NCBI GenBank assembly: GCA_951799425.1
Contig: OX637398.1
Location: 15,658,270-15,722,269 of the forward strand
Reading direction: 5' to 3'
Source of the DNA: Ilex aquifolium
Lineage: Eukaryota; Streptophyta; Magnoliopsida; Aquifoliales; Aquifoliaceae
Length of the DNA stretch: 64,000 bases
The notes beneath the pieces were generated by a model. It did no database searches. It saw nothing but the letters and a program-made list of their open reading frames with translations, and was not told the DNA's origin. The translations under genes were made by a program, and so were the position numbers. Shown piece after piece: positions 22,159 to 33,929 of this stretch (position 1 is its first letter; the number at the start of each line of letters is the position of its first letter).

Positions 22159-22763
22159 TGATGGACCAAGCCCAAGAACCCAACTCATGTTATAAGTCCG
22201 ATCTGAATTAATAGTCCAATTCTAAGAGATTCAACAAGTCCAGCCCAAAATGGTCCATGCCCGGTCAAGCTTATCAAGTTCGAGGAGCTACATCAAGTAG
22301 CTACATCAGTAGGGGAGCATGCAGAGTCATCCAAGATCCTCATCCTTGCCGCATTGGAAAGAGTCAACTCCGATCTCATCCTTTGACCAAATCTTATGGA
22401 GAGCACTGCAACTACCTCATCCGTTGAAAAGAAGTCGCCTGCTCCACCAGATTAGCCATTTAATTACTATTAAGTCGCCCCAATCTGTTAAGAGGCGACT
22501 ATAAATTGTAAGCCCCGCTAACACTTGGGGGGCATATCACATTCAGTCGAGCACATCGCTGTAACTCTTATAGCTTGTATCTCCCTGCTCTCACTACACA
22601 CCTTGCAGTAATAAAATATCAGGCGACCGTAGCCCTTCAAAGTGGACGTAGGTCACGTTGACCGAACCACTATAAATCATTGTCTTCTCTCTCCCTAATT
22701 GACTACTGCATTTATTATTGTTTACTTAACAAGTGGTGTGCAAACCCAATTTGTGCATCATCA
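22159..22763 (+). repeat. 3' LTR of the Tat-like element
   Basis: Follows the polypurine tract TTGGGGGGCAAA, begins TGATGGACCAAGCCC and ends GTGCATCATCA, 605 bp. The end motif and the ACCGAACCACTATA stretch are shared with the LTR at 62487-63347. Confidence 0.85.
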
Positions 22764-22771
22764 TATATATG

Positions 22772-23796
22772 GGAGAATTACACTTAGACCCCATGAGATT
22801 TGTCACTTAATCACTCAGACCCCCTGACATTTGAAATATTAGACACAGACCTCCTGAGGTTTGTGCAAGCGTAACACTTAGACCACTGCTATAAATATAT
22901 CCGTTAATAAATTACACTTAGACCCCCTGCAGTTTGTAGGTATATAATACTTGAACCCCTTAAGTTTAAAATATTATACTTAGACCAAAAATACTACAAT
23001 TAAAAATAAAATATCAAATATTTTAAATTTTAAAATCAAAATTCATGTTATATTGTATCATTTATTGAAATAAAATCAAAAATAAAAATTTAATTTTTTT
23101 CTTAAAAAATCGTAATTAGTATACAATTATATTGTCTATTGGAATTTAATTTGGTCGTTTAAATGACCAAATTAAAATATCAAACTACCCCAATTAAACC
23201 TAAAAGATATTGTGTCAATTACAGTTTGACTCATTGTTTAATTTTTTAGTTTTATTCTAACATATAGTATAATTATATATTAATTATGATTTTTTTTTAA
23301 AAAATTAGACTTTTATTTTTGATTTTATTTCAATAAATGACATAATAGAACATAAATTTTGGATGTAAAATTTATGTTCTATTATAAATGACTTAGACCC
23401 CTTATTTGATTTTTTAGTTTTATTCCAATAGATAGTATAATTGTATACTACTAATTACGATTTTTTAAGAAAAAAATTGAATTTTTAATTTTAATTTTAT
23501 TTCAATAAATGATACAATAGAACTTGAATTTTGGTTGTAAAATTTAAAATATTTGATATTCTGTCTTTGAATGGAGTATTTTTTTTCTAAGTATAATATT
23601 TTAAACTTAAGGGTCTAAGCATTATATAGTTACAAATTTCAGGGGGTCTAAGTATAATTTATTAACAGATATATTTATTACAATGGTCTAAGTGTTACGC
23701 GCGTACAAACCTCAGGTGTCTGTGTGTAATATTTTAATTGTCAGGAGGTCTAAGTGATTAAGTGATAAACCTCAGGGGGTCTGGGTGTAATTCTCC
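22772..23796. mobile_element. Fold-back TIR element, about 1.0 kb, copy 1
   Basis: The ends are GGAGAATTACACTTAGACCC and, inverted, GGAGAATTACACCCAGACCC. The inverted match extends hundreds of bases on each side of a short centre near 23180-23260, so the whole element can fold on itself. There is no transposase. It is flanked by TATATAT-type sequence, so a target duplication cannot be read. A copy in the opposite orientation is at 46565-47575. A Mutator-like class is likely but unproved. Confidence 0.8.
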
Positions 23797-23822
23797 ATAT
23801 ATATATATATATATATTCTAAT

Positions 23823-24168
23823 GGGTTAATAACAATTTTAGTCCATAAAGTATACATTTTTTATTAGTTTAGTTCTCAATATATCAATTTTATTAATTTG
23901 GTCCCTAAAGTATTCAATTCGTGTCATTTTGATCCCTACATAGATGAACCATTAAGCTTTTGACGGAATGATCATAAGTTGGGTACGTGATACTGTCTAA
24001 AAAAATGACACGTGATCACTTCTGCAAAAAAACTTAACGGTCTGTCCATGTAGGAAGCAAAATGACACGAATTAAATATTTTAGGGACCAAATTGATAAA
24101 ATTGACACATTGATGACTAAATTGACAAAAAAAATACATACTTTAAGGATAAAAAATACTGTTAACCC
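23823..24168. mobile_element. Mutator-like MITE with a perfect 9-bp target duplication
   Basis: 346 bp, starting GGGTTAATAACAATTTTAGT and ending in the inverted form ...GTTAACCC. The two arms match for most of their length (for example TTTGGTCCCTAAA.TATT.AATTCGTGTCA on both). TATTCTAAT flanks it at 23814-23822 and 24169-24177. A 9-bp duplication points to the Mutator superfamily. No coding capacity. Confidence 0.85.
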
Positions 24169-24177
24169 TATTCTAAT

Positions 24178-25219
24178 ATTTATAAAAATATTTTTTTTTT
24201 GTGCCCACCATTAAATTTTATTCTTCATCAGTTTAGTCTTTGTTATTATCTCAAGTCTTTTTACAAGTGATCTTAATATTGATATTTATGAATTTAAATT
24301 TTATTTTCTTAATTTGAAAGTAAAAGTACTTGTAATTGATCATCATTTGGCTTCTGCGATAACTAGTCTATATTTTTATTCGACTATTATTATAGTGTTC
24401 ATTATGTGTCAATTGATTTTCAAAATTTCTAATATGTTTAGTACCTAAATTTTAGTTTAGAAGCTTTACTATTCTAATATTTTAGTGATAATGTTTGGAA
24501 AATAGTTTATTGAATAAATTTAAATGATGGTGAGTGGACAATTAACCCTACTTTTTTTTTTACAATGATGATAATTATTTATTTTTTTTATACATACACA
24601 ACATAAATTATTTTTTATTTTTTTAGCCCTTTTATGTTGAACGAATTTCATGTATTAAATATGATATGATTAATATAAATGCATTATTTTATCGAGATTG
24701 GTTGGAAGAAAAAAATTAAAGTATATAATTAAAGTGTCCATCATAAACTGATTCAATCTTAAATAATATCCCAAAAATTCAATTGCATGTTGTTAAATTG
24801 ATTCAATCTTAAACAGTAAAATTTATCGAACTACCCTATGAGTTGAGAAATTTTATCCTTTATATATACATTAAATGAAATTTTAAAAATTATAACTCAA
24901 ATATATATTATTTTTTAAATGAGTGAATCTCATCAAATTTTTCAATAAGACCTACTCATTTAAAGTATAATATATATTTGAATTACATTTTACTTGCGCA
25001 ACATTTTTCAAGATAATTACATCAAAAGAGATAAGGTTACAAGCCTATGTCTGGGGGAGTTCATGTGATCCCTCAGAATAGCCAACCGGATGCGTCGAAG
25101 GACGTCTGATGAGACATGCTGACAAATACAACTCTCTCTCTCTCTCCATACTATCTTGTGTCAGCTGGCGGGAAACCGCAAATGTATGTAGGAACTAGAA
25201 ACAGAAAGAGAAAAGGACA
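24178..25219. other. AT-rich intergenic DNA with one inverted repeat
   Basis: No gene seen. Arms at 24893-24924 and 24954-24986 (ACTCAAATATATATTAT and its inverse) form a 29-base loop hairpin, perhaps a small MITE relic. A less AT-rich stretch at 25030-25195 is not recognised. Confidence 0.5.
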
Positions 25220-26012
25220 GGCCATGTTTGGTTAGTTTTTCGGAAACTGTTTTTTGTTCTCAAAATTTTAAAAATACTCAAAACTTGTTTGTTTAGCATT
25301 TTTGTTCTCAAAATTTTGAGAAAAAATGAGATTTGAGTCAAAGAAACAGAAAACAAGTCTAACTTGTTTTCAAAGTTTTCTTTGAAAATTTTGAAAACAA
25401 GGAGAACAATTTTGGACTTTAATGAGGTATGTCCTTCGAGTCTCCTTAGCAGCAAATTTCTTCATTCTTTTTTTTTTTTTACTTCTTCCTCTCTCTCATA
25501 ATATATAATATATATTATATAATATAATATTATAATATATATATATATATAAAATAGATATTATAATATAATATATTATATAATAATATAATATATAAAT
25601 ATTATATAATATAATAGAATATTATAATATATAATATAATAGAATAATATAATATAATATATAAATAATTTATATTATTATTTATATATTTATATAATAT
25701 AATATATAAATATTATATAATATATATTATATTATATTATATTTTAAAGTTTGGTTTATTGAATTTTTTTTTATGAAATTATCAATCTAAAAATAACTTT
25801 CTTATATTTTTTTATTAATGTTTGAATTACTGTTCAAACATATATTTAGGCTATCCAAACAGGTTTTACTATTTTCTGTTCTGTAAAATTGTTTTTGAAA
25901 TTATCTAACCAAACAAGTTTTTTATCTCAAAAAATATCAAAACCATTTTTTTAAAACTCTTCTAAAAAACTGTTTTCGGATACCTGTTTTTGAAACGCAA
26001 ACCAAACAGGCC
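25220..26012. mobile_element. TIR element with GGCCTGTTTGGTT-type ends, about 790 bp
   Basis: The left end GGCCATGTTTGGTTAGTTTT is matched inverted at the right end (GGCCTGTTTGGTTTGCGTTT). Sub-terminal AACTGTTTT and CAAAATTTT words also mirror each other. The centre is replaced by an AT microsatellite. The ends suggest PIF/Harbinger or hAT; the target duplication is unclear. Confidence 0.65.
25497..25745. repeat. TATAATA-type AT microsatellite, 250 bp
   Basis: Pure A/T made of TATAATATA, ATATTATA and TAAATATT words, expanded in the centre of the surrounding TIR element. Confidence 0.9.
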
Positions 26013-28008
26013 CACAGTTTTTGTTATTCTTTTCTACACTTTCTAATTTATCTCTTAAAGTATTTTTTTATTATTTTTAAAAAAAATTGTAGTTCAAAGT
26101 CACACTTTTAATATAAATTTTTTATTTCCATGACTTGTTTTTTTGATAAATTCAAATTTGAAATTGTATTCTCATAAATAATTTTTAACTATGTTTTGAT
26201 GAAAATAATGATAATTTTTTTTTAAAAAAGTTAGAAAGTAACATAATTACATAAAGAAGATGCAAAAATATTACAGAGAATCCTAAGTGATAGTTGAATT
26301 GATAACAATGATGAGGTATAAATTCAGACGTTCTTAATTCAAATCTTGATAATTTCTTAGGCGAGATCATGAGAAATTTATTTCTTATGAATACCCTAAT
26401 TCCGACGCACATGGTATGTTTTTGATTAAAACAGAGAGAAATTTAATCGATGTGCTGATAAACTAACTCGAATACCCCTAACTGTTGAAAAAGAAAAAAA
26501 AAAACAATAGAGAGGACATTGATTCCACCCACCATGCACCTATACTTACCCATCTCCCAGTATGCACAATGCTTTCTCTCTCCCTCGCAATGTTAATATC
26601 TTGTGGAAAGCCCGATCAATGAGATTTTTTATTATTAGAATGAAGGTCCTTAATTCTTGAAAGTTATATCAGTTAGACCCCTTAGCTACATAATAAATAA
26701 CTTTTGGGTAAAATTTGTGTATTCCAAAGCCCAATTCTACCTTTAGTCAATATTACTAGTTAAGAAGTTGCAAGTCATAACAATCCTTTTGAGATGGGAA
26801 GTCAATATGATAACGTGCTTATACGACATCGTTTGAGCTCGAACTAATTTTTAGCGACATTTTAGGCATAGGATGTCGATATTTTCACGTTGTCTTTTTA
26901 ATTAGTGAAAGAGTAATACTAGTTAGACTTAATTTAATTATCTAATTATTCATTGTCTTTGGAAGACAATGAGTCATACCTAGTCTTAATTTACATTGTC
27001 TTATTAATTTACTGATTTAATTCACATTGTCTTATTAATTAGCGAAAAAATAATACTAATTAGACTTAATTTACTGACCTAGCCTTTGGGTGAAAATGGG
27101 TCATGAGATGCTAAGATAATAGCACCATTGCAGAACCACCTATGCTCCAATAATGCGTTGGTAAGCAACGCAACATACCAGCTAGGACAACATTGTCTTC
27201 AACTCCTGAATAAAGTATCATGGGATTGCTTTGTATATAAGAGAAAGAGTAATGTTACTTGAAGTTAATTTGGTGACATAATTTACAAATTTAATAGATT
27301 GTCGTTGTTGGATTAGCAGCAAGTCTTTATACATTGGATGAAGTCCACTGTTAATCAAATATATATAGTGAATTAGATTAGCAAATTAGATTTGAATAAC
27401 ATTATTCATAAGAGAATGATGATAAATCAAGTTTCTAACACAATCGGAGAACACTACGCTATTCTATTTCACTTTTTCAGTACCATGTCAAATTCACATA
27501 ACTTAAAAATTCATTCTCACAAAAGGGTTAAAAATCAATATTCATAATGTATACAAGCCAAAAAAAAATTAGATTAATTACAACTATTTACAATTAACGT
27601 ACACCAATTTTTATATTTTAAAATGACGGCATCATAACTTCATTATTAATATTATCGAAAATGTCTTTCTCAATATACACAATTAATATATAATGACCCC
27701 TAATTTTTGTATAGTACCAAAATAATGTCAAATTTTTAAAAAATTATAAATTACCTCAATATATCCAAAAACTTATCCAACCATGCCAAAAAAACTCGCC
27801 CAAAAATTGATAACCATTTAAGTGTGGGTGTGATAGTTGATACAAAGATGGTGGACATTATCTACGGGATATTATTAAAGGGTGGATACGAAATAGAGTG
27901 AATATTTAGTTTTACATTTGGTTTTGAAATGGATATTTGTGGTGAGAAATAGTTAACTTTCTTATTCTTCTTTTTTTTCCTTTTTTAAAGTTATTGGAGT
28001 ATGTGTAA
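26013..28008. other. Intergenic DNA, no gene recognised
   Basis: The minus-strand frame at 26412-26185 has no recognisable domain. A diverged direct repeat (AATACTAGTTAGACTTAATTT at about 26929 and AATACTAATTAGACTTAATTT at about 27053) is related to the small MITE at 27246-27412. The rest looks low-copy. Confidence 0.5.
27246..27412. mobile_element. Small MITE, AGAGTAATGTTAC family, copy 1
   Basis: The left arm AGAGTAATGTTACTTGAAGT pairs with the right arm (inverted: GAATAATGTTATTCAAATCT). The centre (TGTCGTTGTTGGATTA...) is shared with the inverse of the copy at 48978-49134. About 165 bp, no coding capacity. Confidence 0.5.
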
Positions 28009-29546
28009 TTAGAATTTACCATAAAGACATGGAGTAATAAAAAAAATAGTCAACAATAAACATATTTATATTCACACTCAAAATCAATTCACAAACATAG
28101 ATGAGAGAGAAAAGAATTTTAGCACTGATTGTAGTTAGGGTGAGCGGTAGTAGTGATGGTGGAAGACGATGATGGTTGTGGTGGGTGACAACGACTGTGT
28201 TGATGGTGACAACCATGGGTGCCAACGGTGATGGTGGTGGTGGGCTTTGGGTGTCGATGGTGGTAGTGGCAGTCATGGGTGATGACGGTGATGGTGATGG
28301 GTATGGATGGTGGTGGGCGACGGTGATAATGGTTGGCAATGGTGGTGGTGGTGGGCGATGACAGGTGCTTCTGGACGACAGTGTGATGGGTGGTGGTGAA
28401 TGACGGTGGTGGTGGCAGTGGTAGGTATGGTGGGGGTGGGTGATTGTGAGTGGCAGTAGTGGTGGTCGATGACGGGTGGTGGTTGTTGGTTATAGTAGGT
28501 GTGGTGGGGGTGGGTGACAATCGCTGACGACAACGATGGACGACGATAAGTGGTGATGGGTTGTGGTAGTGGGTAGCGGTGGGTGGTGATGGGCAATAAT
28601 AGTGGTGATGGGTTCTGACGGGGGGCGACGGTGATAGTGGGATGATGGTGGTAGCGGTAATAAATATAAAAATGGGATGATGATGGTGGTGGGTGGTGGA
28701 GATGGTGGTGGGAATGGCGGTGATGCAGTGAGGGGTGGGGTGAGGTAGTGATGGTGGTGCTGGTAGTGGTGATGGTCATGGGGGTGGGGGGTGGGCCGTT
28801 GGGGGTGGTGGTGATAGAGGTGATGGTGGGACATTGGCGATGGTGGTAGGGTGACAACAACAATGGTGATGGTGGGATTACAGTGGTGATGATAGTGCTA
28901 GGGGGCTGGTAGTGAGGATGGTGGTGGTGGGGTGGTGATGGGGTGGTGTTGGAGGGGTGGTGGCAATAGTGATGGTAGCAACAGTGGTGGTAGTGGGGAG
29001 GTGGTGATGGTGGTAGTTTTTGTGGCGAAGGTGGTGATGGGATGATGACAGTAATGAGGGTAACAACGATGGTGGTGATAGGGCAATAGTGGTGGTGGTG
29101 GTGGTTGTTGTGGCGGCGGTGGCGGTGGTGGTGGTGGTGGTGGTGTTGGGGTGGCGACAGTGGTAGTGGGGATAACGACGATGGTGGTGGTGGTGGAATG
29201 GCGACAGTGGTGGTGATAATGGTAATGGTGGTGGTGGTGAGGGTGGTGATGGAACAGTGGGGGTAGTGGTGGTGGTGGTGGGGTGGTGATGGTGGTGGTG
29301 GGGCGGTTTCAAAATACTACTTTTTTTTTTAAAGTACTTATGAGAAGTTATAAGTCTTATAATCACTTTTAAAAAGTCACATCAGACACACTCTTAAAGT
29401 CCTATTTTCCTTATTAAATTGAGGGTGTTAAAATTAGCTATCGAATTAACTTTAAAATAAAATTTAAAGTGATCTCAACCTCGAAAAGTAAAAGTCATTT
29501 TGTTTATCTTTTGATATTTAAATTATATTGGACTTTATTATACATA
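28009..29546 (-). mobile_element. Helitron-like non-autonomous element, copy 2
   Basis: The minus strand 5' end is TATGTATAATAAAGTCC, aligned with TCTATATAATAAAG of copy 1. The plus-side left end is GGAGTAATAAAAAAAATAG, matching GGAGTAATAAAATAAATG of copy 3, with a decayed hairpin and CTAA-like terminus at 28009. Both flanks of the minisatellite match the other copies. It abuts copy 3 without any spacer. Confidence 0.55.
28130..29306. repeat. GGTGGT/GATGGTG minisatellite, 1.2 kb
   Basis: Same kind of C-poor GGTGGT array as at 12350-13565, with a different internal order. Minus-strand His/Pro/Thr-rich frames are artefacts of composition. Confidence 0.9.
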
Positions 29547-30103
29547 CTAGTTATTGTCCGTGCCTGAAGGTACGGAGTAATAAAATAAATGATCAACAAT
29601 AAACATTTTTGTATTCATATCCAAAATCAAATCACAAATATAGAAGAGAAAAAAAGGAATTTAAGTACCGGTTGTATTGTGGGTGAGCGATGGTAATGGT
29701 GGTGGTGGTGGTGGGAGACGATGATGGTTGTAATGAACGGCGACGACCGTTGTGCTGGTTGCATTCGTGGGGGGCCAATAGTAATTGTGGTGGGGTGGCG
29801 GTGGTAGTGGTGATGGTGGTAGTGGGGGTGGCGGTAGTGGTGATAACTGTTGGGTGGCGGTGGTGGTGGTTGGACGATTCTAAACTCTACTTTTTTTTAA
29901 GTATTTTTGAGAAGTTATAAGTGTTATAAACACTTTTGAAATGTCATCCCAAACATATTATTCGGAGCCTATTTTTTTAATTAAATTTGGAGAGTTAATA
30001 TTAATCGTCGAATTAATTTTAAAATAAAATTTAAGAAAAAACTCAATCGCAGAAAATAAAAATTATTTTATTTATATTTAACATTTAAATTATATTATAT
30101 AGA
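29547..30103 (-). mobile_element. Helitron-like non-autonomous element, copy 3
   Basis: On the minus strand it begins TCTATATAATATAA (30103) and ends with the hairpin CCGTACC-TTCA-GGCACGG then ACAATAACTAG at 29547, followed by T. A GC-rich hairpin about 10 bases before CTRR is the classic Helitron 3' end. The interior minisatellite is short (29683-29873). It is head to tail with copy 2. Confidence 0.65.
29683..29873. repeat. Short GGTGGT minisatellite
   Basis: About 190 bp of GGTGGT, GGTAGT and GGTGATGG words in copy 3, roughly one sixth of the array length in copies 1 and 2. Confidence 0.85.
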
Positions 30104-30350
30104 AAAGTTATTCACGTTAACCTTTCACTTTGCATGGAGCTCCGTTCTTCATTTTCCATTTTGGCTGAGAATTTACTTTTATATATTATTGTGTAGACAG
30201 TATCAGCGCAGGGTGTGTGTTTGTCTGCTTCTTTGTGTATTTGTTTCAAAGAGACTCAGGGAATTGCAGGGAAAAGGAAAGTGGATAGTGACACGACGAG
30301 AAAAGGTAGGGCGACCCTGATTACCATTTCTATTTCTTTTGCCAGCCTTT

Positions 30351-30393
<43 letters not shown>

Positions 30394-31027
30394 GCTTTCC
30401 CTACAGTGGCCCCATGCTACCCTCCTCTCATCATCTTTTCCATATTCTTATTCATTACAGCTAGGTCAGATAAGACATCCCCGCGGTAACAGTAACTTTT
30501 AGTACTAGCGGCGCCTCACTTGATGGACGGTACCTCTACCCCACCCTTAACCTTTATTGCCACCCTTCATCCCACCTGCACCCTGACCCTATTATTTTTA
30601 GAAAATTACCTATTACTTTGCTTAACTAAGAAGGATAACATAGAGTAATTTTGTGGAGTAGTTACATAATCCATGTATATATAAAAAAAAAAAGTTACAT
30701 AAGCATGCGAATATAATATAATTAAATGAAATCAATGCCCTGTTATTAAATAATTTAAAAATTATAATTTCAAAGATCAATCATGACATTGTTTTGGAAG
30801 ATCGGTCATACTTTTTGTCGCTATAACTTACACCTTAAAATTATAGTTTGAACTTAAAAAATTATAATTTTTGTTACAATACCTCCATCGGAACCGTAGT
30901 CTTCCTCTTTGCATTAATTTTTCCCTAAAGTCTTTGAAATTATACTCATTTTTTGGATCACAATTTTCTTGAATACATTATTTTAATTTTAAAAGTCACC
31001 AAAACACGCACATTAATGCACTAAAAC
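30104..31027. other. Intergenic DNA with a CT microsatellite
   Basis: The 30190-30500 part is GC-balanced and holds a (CT)n run at 30355-30389, the type often found in plant 5' leaders. No ORF with a recognisable product follows, so a promoter role is only a guess. 30600-31027 is AT-rich without features. Confidence 0.45.
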
Positions 31028-31222
31028 ATTGGTGTATTAGTGTGTGTTCATTTTGGTATATTGGAGTGTGTGTTCATTTTGGTGTATTAGTATATATGTG
31101 TGTGAGTGTGTTATTTTTGGTGTATTTGTATGTGTGCGTGTGTTTATTTTGGTGTATTAGTGTGTGTGTGTGTTTTAGTGTATTAGTATATGTGTACTTT
31201 TATTTGTGTATTAGGGTGTGTG
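31028..31222. repeat. TG-rich minisatellite
   Basis: Five or six diverged units of 30-40 bp built from TTTTGGTGTATTAGTRTATGTGTG. The open frame through it (Cys/Val-rich) is a composition artefact. Confidence 0.85.
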
Positions 31223-33077
31223 TACATATTTTTTTAAGTAAAAAGCAATAAAATTTACGTTTTTTTCTTTAGAAAAGTACTTTCAAAATGCGTTATCTTA
31301 TCAAACAGAGGTTTAGGGTTCAAGTCATGATTTTTTGGGGTCAAGTTAGGACTTTTTAGGATACTTGGAATTGATCTTTGCAATAGAATACTTGGGATTG
31401 ATCCTAATAAGAATCTTAAAATTATTAGAATCCATCCTAACATGCCCTTAAAACTCAGAAGTCATAAAAGGCCCCCAAAATCTTAAAAAAAAAAAAAAAA
31501 AAACCCCACAAAACTTGTACATAGTAGTACGGTTCAAAAAAAAAATTATGTGTCCCATGTCAAAGATCTGGTAGAAGAACCTTTGTCTATCAAATTGATG
31601 ACTTTCCAACTGAAATCATGGTCCCCTCCCTCTAATAGTGCCTGACCAAAAAAAAAAAAAGCTGAAAATATGTTGAACGACTGAGTCCGAGTTTCAGTCC
31701 GAGTCCAATTTTGCTAATCAGGCGGCCCATTTATTAGCCTACATACTGCTTCAAGTTTCTGAAGAGATCCTCTCATCAACCCAAATGGATGGAATGTTGA
31801 ACCGAAGTGATGAATTACTGTGTTTACAGTCCTTGGCTAAGAAATTTTAGATACAAGGACAGCCATGGAAAAGGCCTCAATACTGTGAGGAATAAATCAT
31901 TATGCAGCAAGATAGCAACAATTCAGTCACGAGAAACCTATGCAGCAACAACCTTCACTCAAACAGGCTTTTCACATTAACAACATCAAATTTTGGGGAC
32001 TATAAGAGGTACTCAGAAGTAGGAATGAGAGGGGACAGGGGCGGGGAGTAGTCTCCATCCTCGTACCTATTTAAAAAAGTTTGTTCATCTCTCGTCCACT
32101 CTCATTAACGGGACAAGTTTTAATCTCATCCCCGCTTTGCAGGTAAATTCTAATCCCCGCCCCCCATCACCTGCCACCCGTCCTCGCCTTCACCTCCGCC
32201 CATAATAATTAATTTTGTAATTTTAAGAAAAAAATTTAAAAAAAAAACCATAACAATGAAAGTATAAGTTTTATGCATGTATCACATGATATGATCAAAA
32301 CCAAAAACAAAGAAATAAGTTAACAAAAGGTATAATCAGATAAGGCACATATTTTTATGTTATATCCATCATCACACGGGTTTAAATGAGTATTCTTATA
32401 TACGTCTACCGTCCAATACATATGGTCCATCACCAGTCTAAACGAAGCTGGCTTGCATGAATCCCTATTTTTTCCAGGTCCACTATCATTCCTGCTCAAA
32501 AGTCTTTTTCACATTGAAAGAGTGAAAATAGTAATAAATATTTTACTCATATTGAGACAATACTATTCTAACGATCATACTATATATGTCAATATCAAAC
32601 ACGGGATATCACAATTTAATAATAAACATCCCCATAGTCACAATGAACCACACGTAATATAATAACAACCATATCCAACATAATACAGTAACTATCATAT
32701 GGGCAAATAAATGGAGTTCACCATCCCATATTATTATTTAAGGCAAACATCATTTTAGGCCTTGTGGTTAAACTTTATTGCGCGAATCTCTGAAGTGCTT
32801 CGTGAGCGCTTTATTGTTGCACTTTATAGCACATGGAGTTCACCATCCCATCCCATCGTTGCACTTTATTGATTTGGAATGCATATTTGAGATATAAATT
32901 TGAGATATATAGCATTGCTCTTATATTTGAGGGTGATAATGTGCAAAAGGACCAAATCTCAAGGGGATAAAATGAAATTTTCCCTATTATTTATTATATA
33001 TTGTGATATTAGGTATTAGTGATGACAAGGTATTACGTTGTCAAATATCTTGTCATGTTGTTGAGGAACACCCTTGA
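31223..33077. other. Intergenic DNA, no gene recognised
   Basis: Contains A-runs (31483-31502), a GC-rich dispersed-repeat-like tract (about 32030-32215) with CCCCGCCCC words, and a low-copy-looking stretch at 31740-32000. GGAGTTCACCATCCCAT is present twice (32713 and 32826). No coding region can be supported. Confidence 0.45.
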
Positions 33078-33621
33078 GCCTGTTTGGTATGAAGGTTTGG
33101 GTGGGTATATAAAGATGAGTTTAACAAAAATAGTCCAATGAAGTGGCTTAATCCATGTTTGGATACAGGCTTAAGGCTTGGTATTTAAATCCCGGCCCGC
33201 AACACACAGACCCCTAAAACCCCTTAACAAAGGTTTCACCAAACCCAGGGGGAGGTGGGTTTGAAATAGCCCAACCCGGATATAATGGTTAAAAGACAAT
33301 TTTATCCCAAATAAAACAACATATTTACCCAAATAATATCCCAACCCCCAAACCCTTTCAACGATCAATTGCCTGGGAAATCCAAACAGACCCAAATCTT
33401 GGGAAATCTATGGGAAAGACGGGTCTGGGAAATGGGGAGGACGCTTGTCTTCTTTCTGGCAACGATCGAAGAAATCAACGGGTGAGTAGGGAGATTCGCG
33501 CAACACTGGGGAAAGGAAGAAGTTTGTCCTCTCCTCTGCCACCGATGGAAGAGAAGCAAGGTGTGCCAGAGAGATTCTTCATTGTCCAAGTCAATCACTA
33601 TTCGAACAACCTTCGGTTGGG

Positions 33622-33630
33622 CTATAAAAA
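33622..33630 (+). promoter_or_regulatory. TATA box and first splice donor of the Harbinger unit
   Basis: CTATAAAAA at 33622-33630 is followed 39 bases later by GAAG/GTAAGTC, a strong 5' splice site (GT at 33669), and by a pyrimidine tract ending TTTTTTCAG at about 33860. This looks like a promoter with a short non-coding first exon reading toward the transposase. Confidence 0.5.
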
Positions 33631-33929
33631 GCCCTCTTGTTCTTCGATTTTGTGTTCATCTAACGAAGGTAAGTCAGAATCTTTTTTCTTCGTCGCTCGT
33701 CTATTTTCTTCTCTTCTTCACGAAATCTGAGAGCTAGGTTGGGGGGTGGTCTTGAATGGACTGAAGTTTGGTTTAGGTTTTTGTTTTTTTCATAATAACT
33801 TCGACTTTTTTGTTCTCCATTTGTGAAATTTTGGCTGAAATTTTTTTTTTTTTTTTTTCAGTTTGGCATTTACATTGAGCATTTGTAAGGGAGAAGACTG
33901 TACTACTCAAGTCATATGAGATTTGGAGG

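Larger units (their letters stand above)
14755..22763 (+). mobile_element. Non-autonomous Tat-like Ty3/gypsy element with an insertion in its 5' LTR
   Basis: Both LTRs start TGATGGACCAAGCCC and end GTGCATCATCA. The 5' LTR is split into 14755-14834 and 18900-19320 by a minus-strand Tekay-like remnant; the 3' LTR is 22159-22763. The internal part is 2.8 kb and holds a primer-binding-like site, a gag-type frame (19382-20430), three repeat arrays and a polypurine tract (22147-22158). No protease, RT or integrase is seen, so it would have depended on a helper. Flanks AATAT and TATAT agree at 4 of 5 bases. The LTRs differ by about 10% by eye, so insertion is several million years old. Broken. Confidence 0.75.

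Noticed and set aside
21522-22195. Ala/Pro/Gly and Trp/Leu-rich ORFs on both strands
   Set aside because: Products of the 30-bp GC-rich repeats in the Tat-like element; no domain.
30203-30502. ORFs through the CT microsatellite (Arg/Glu or Ser/Leu repeats)
   Set aside because: Simple-sequence artefacts; no homology seen.
31042-31251. Cys/Val-rich ORF
   Set aside because: Reads through the TG-rich minisatellite only.
31740-32000. Possible 3' end of a host gene
   Set aside because: The sequence looks low-copy and balanced in composition, but no exon, domain or splice pattern could be supported.
33410-33730. 106-codon plus-strand ORF
   Set aside because: It overlaps the TATA box and first splice donor of the Harbinger unit, so it spans non-transcribed and leader DNA; no domain.
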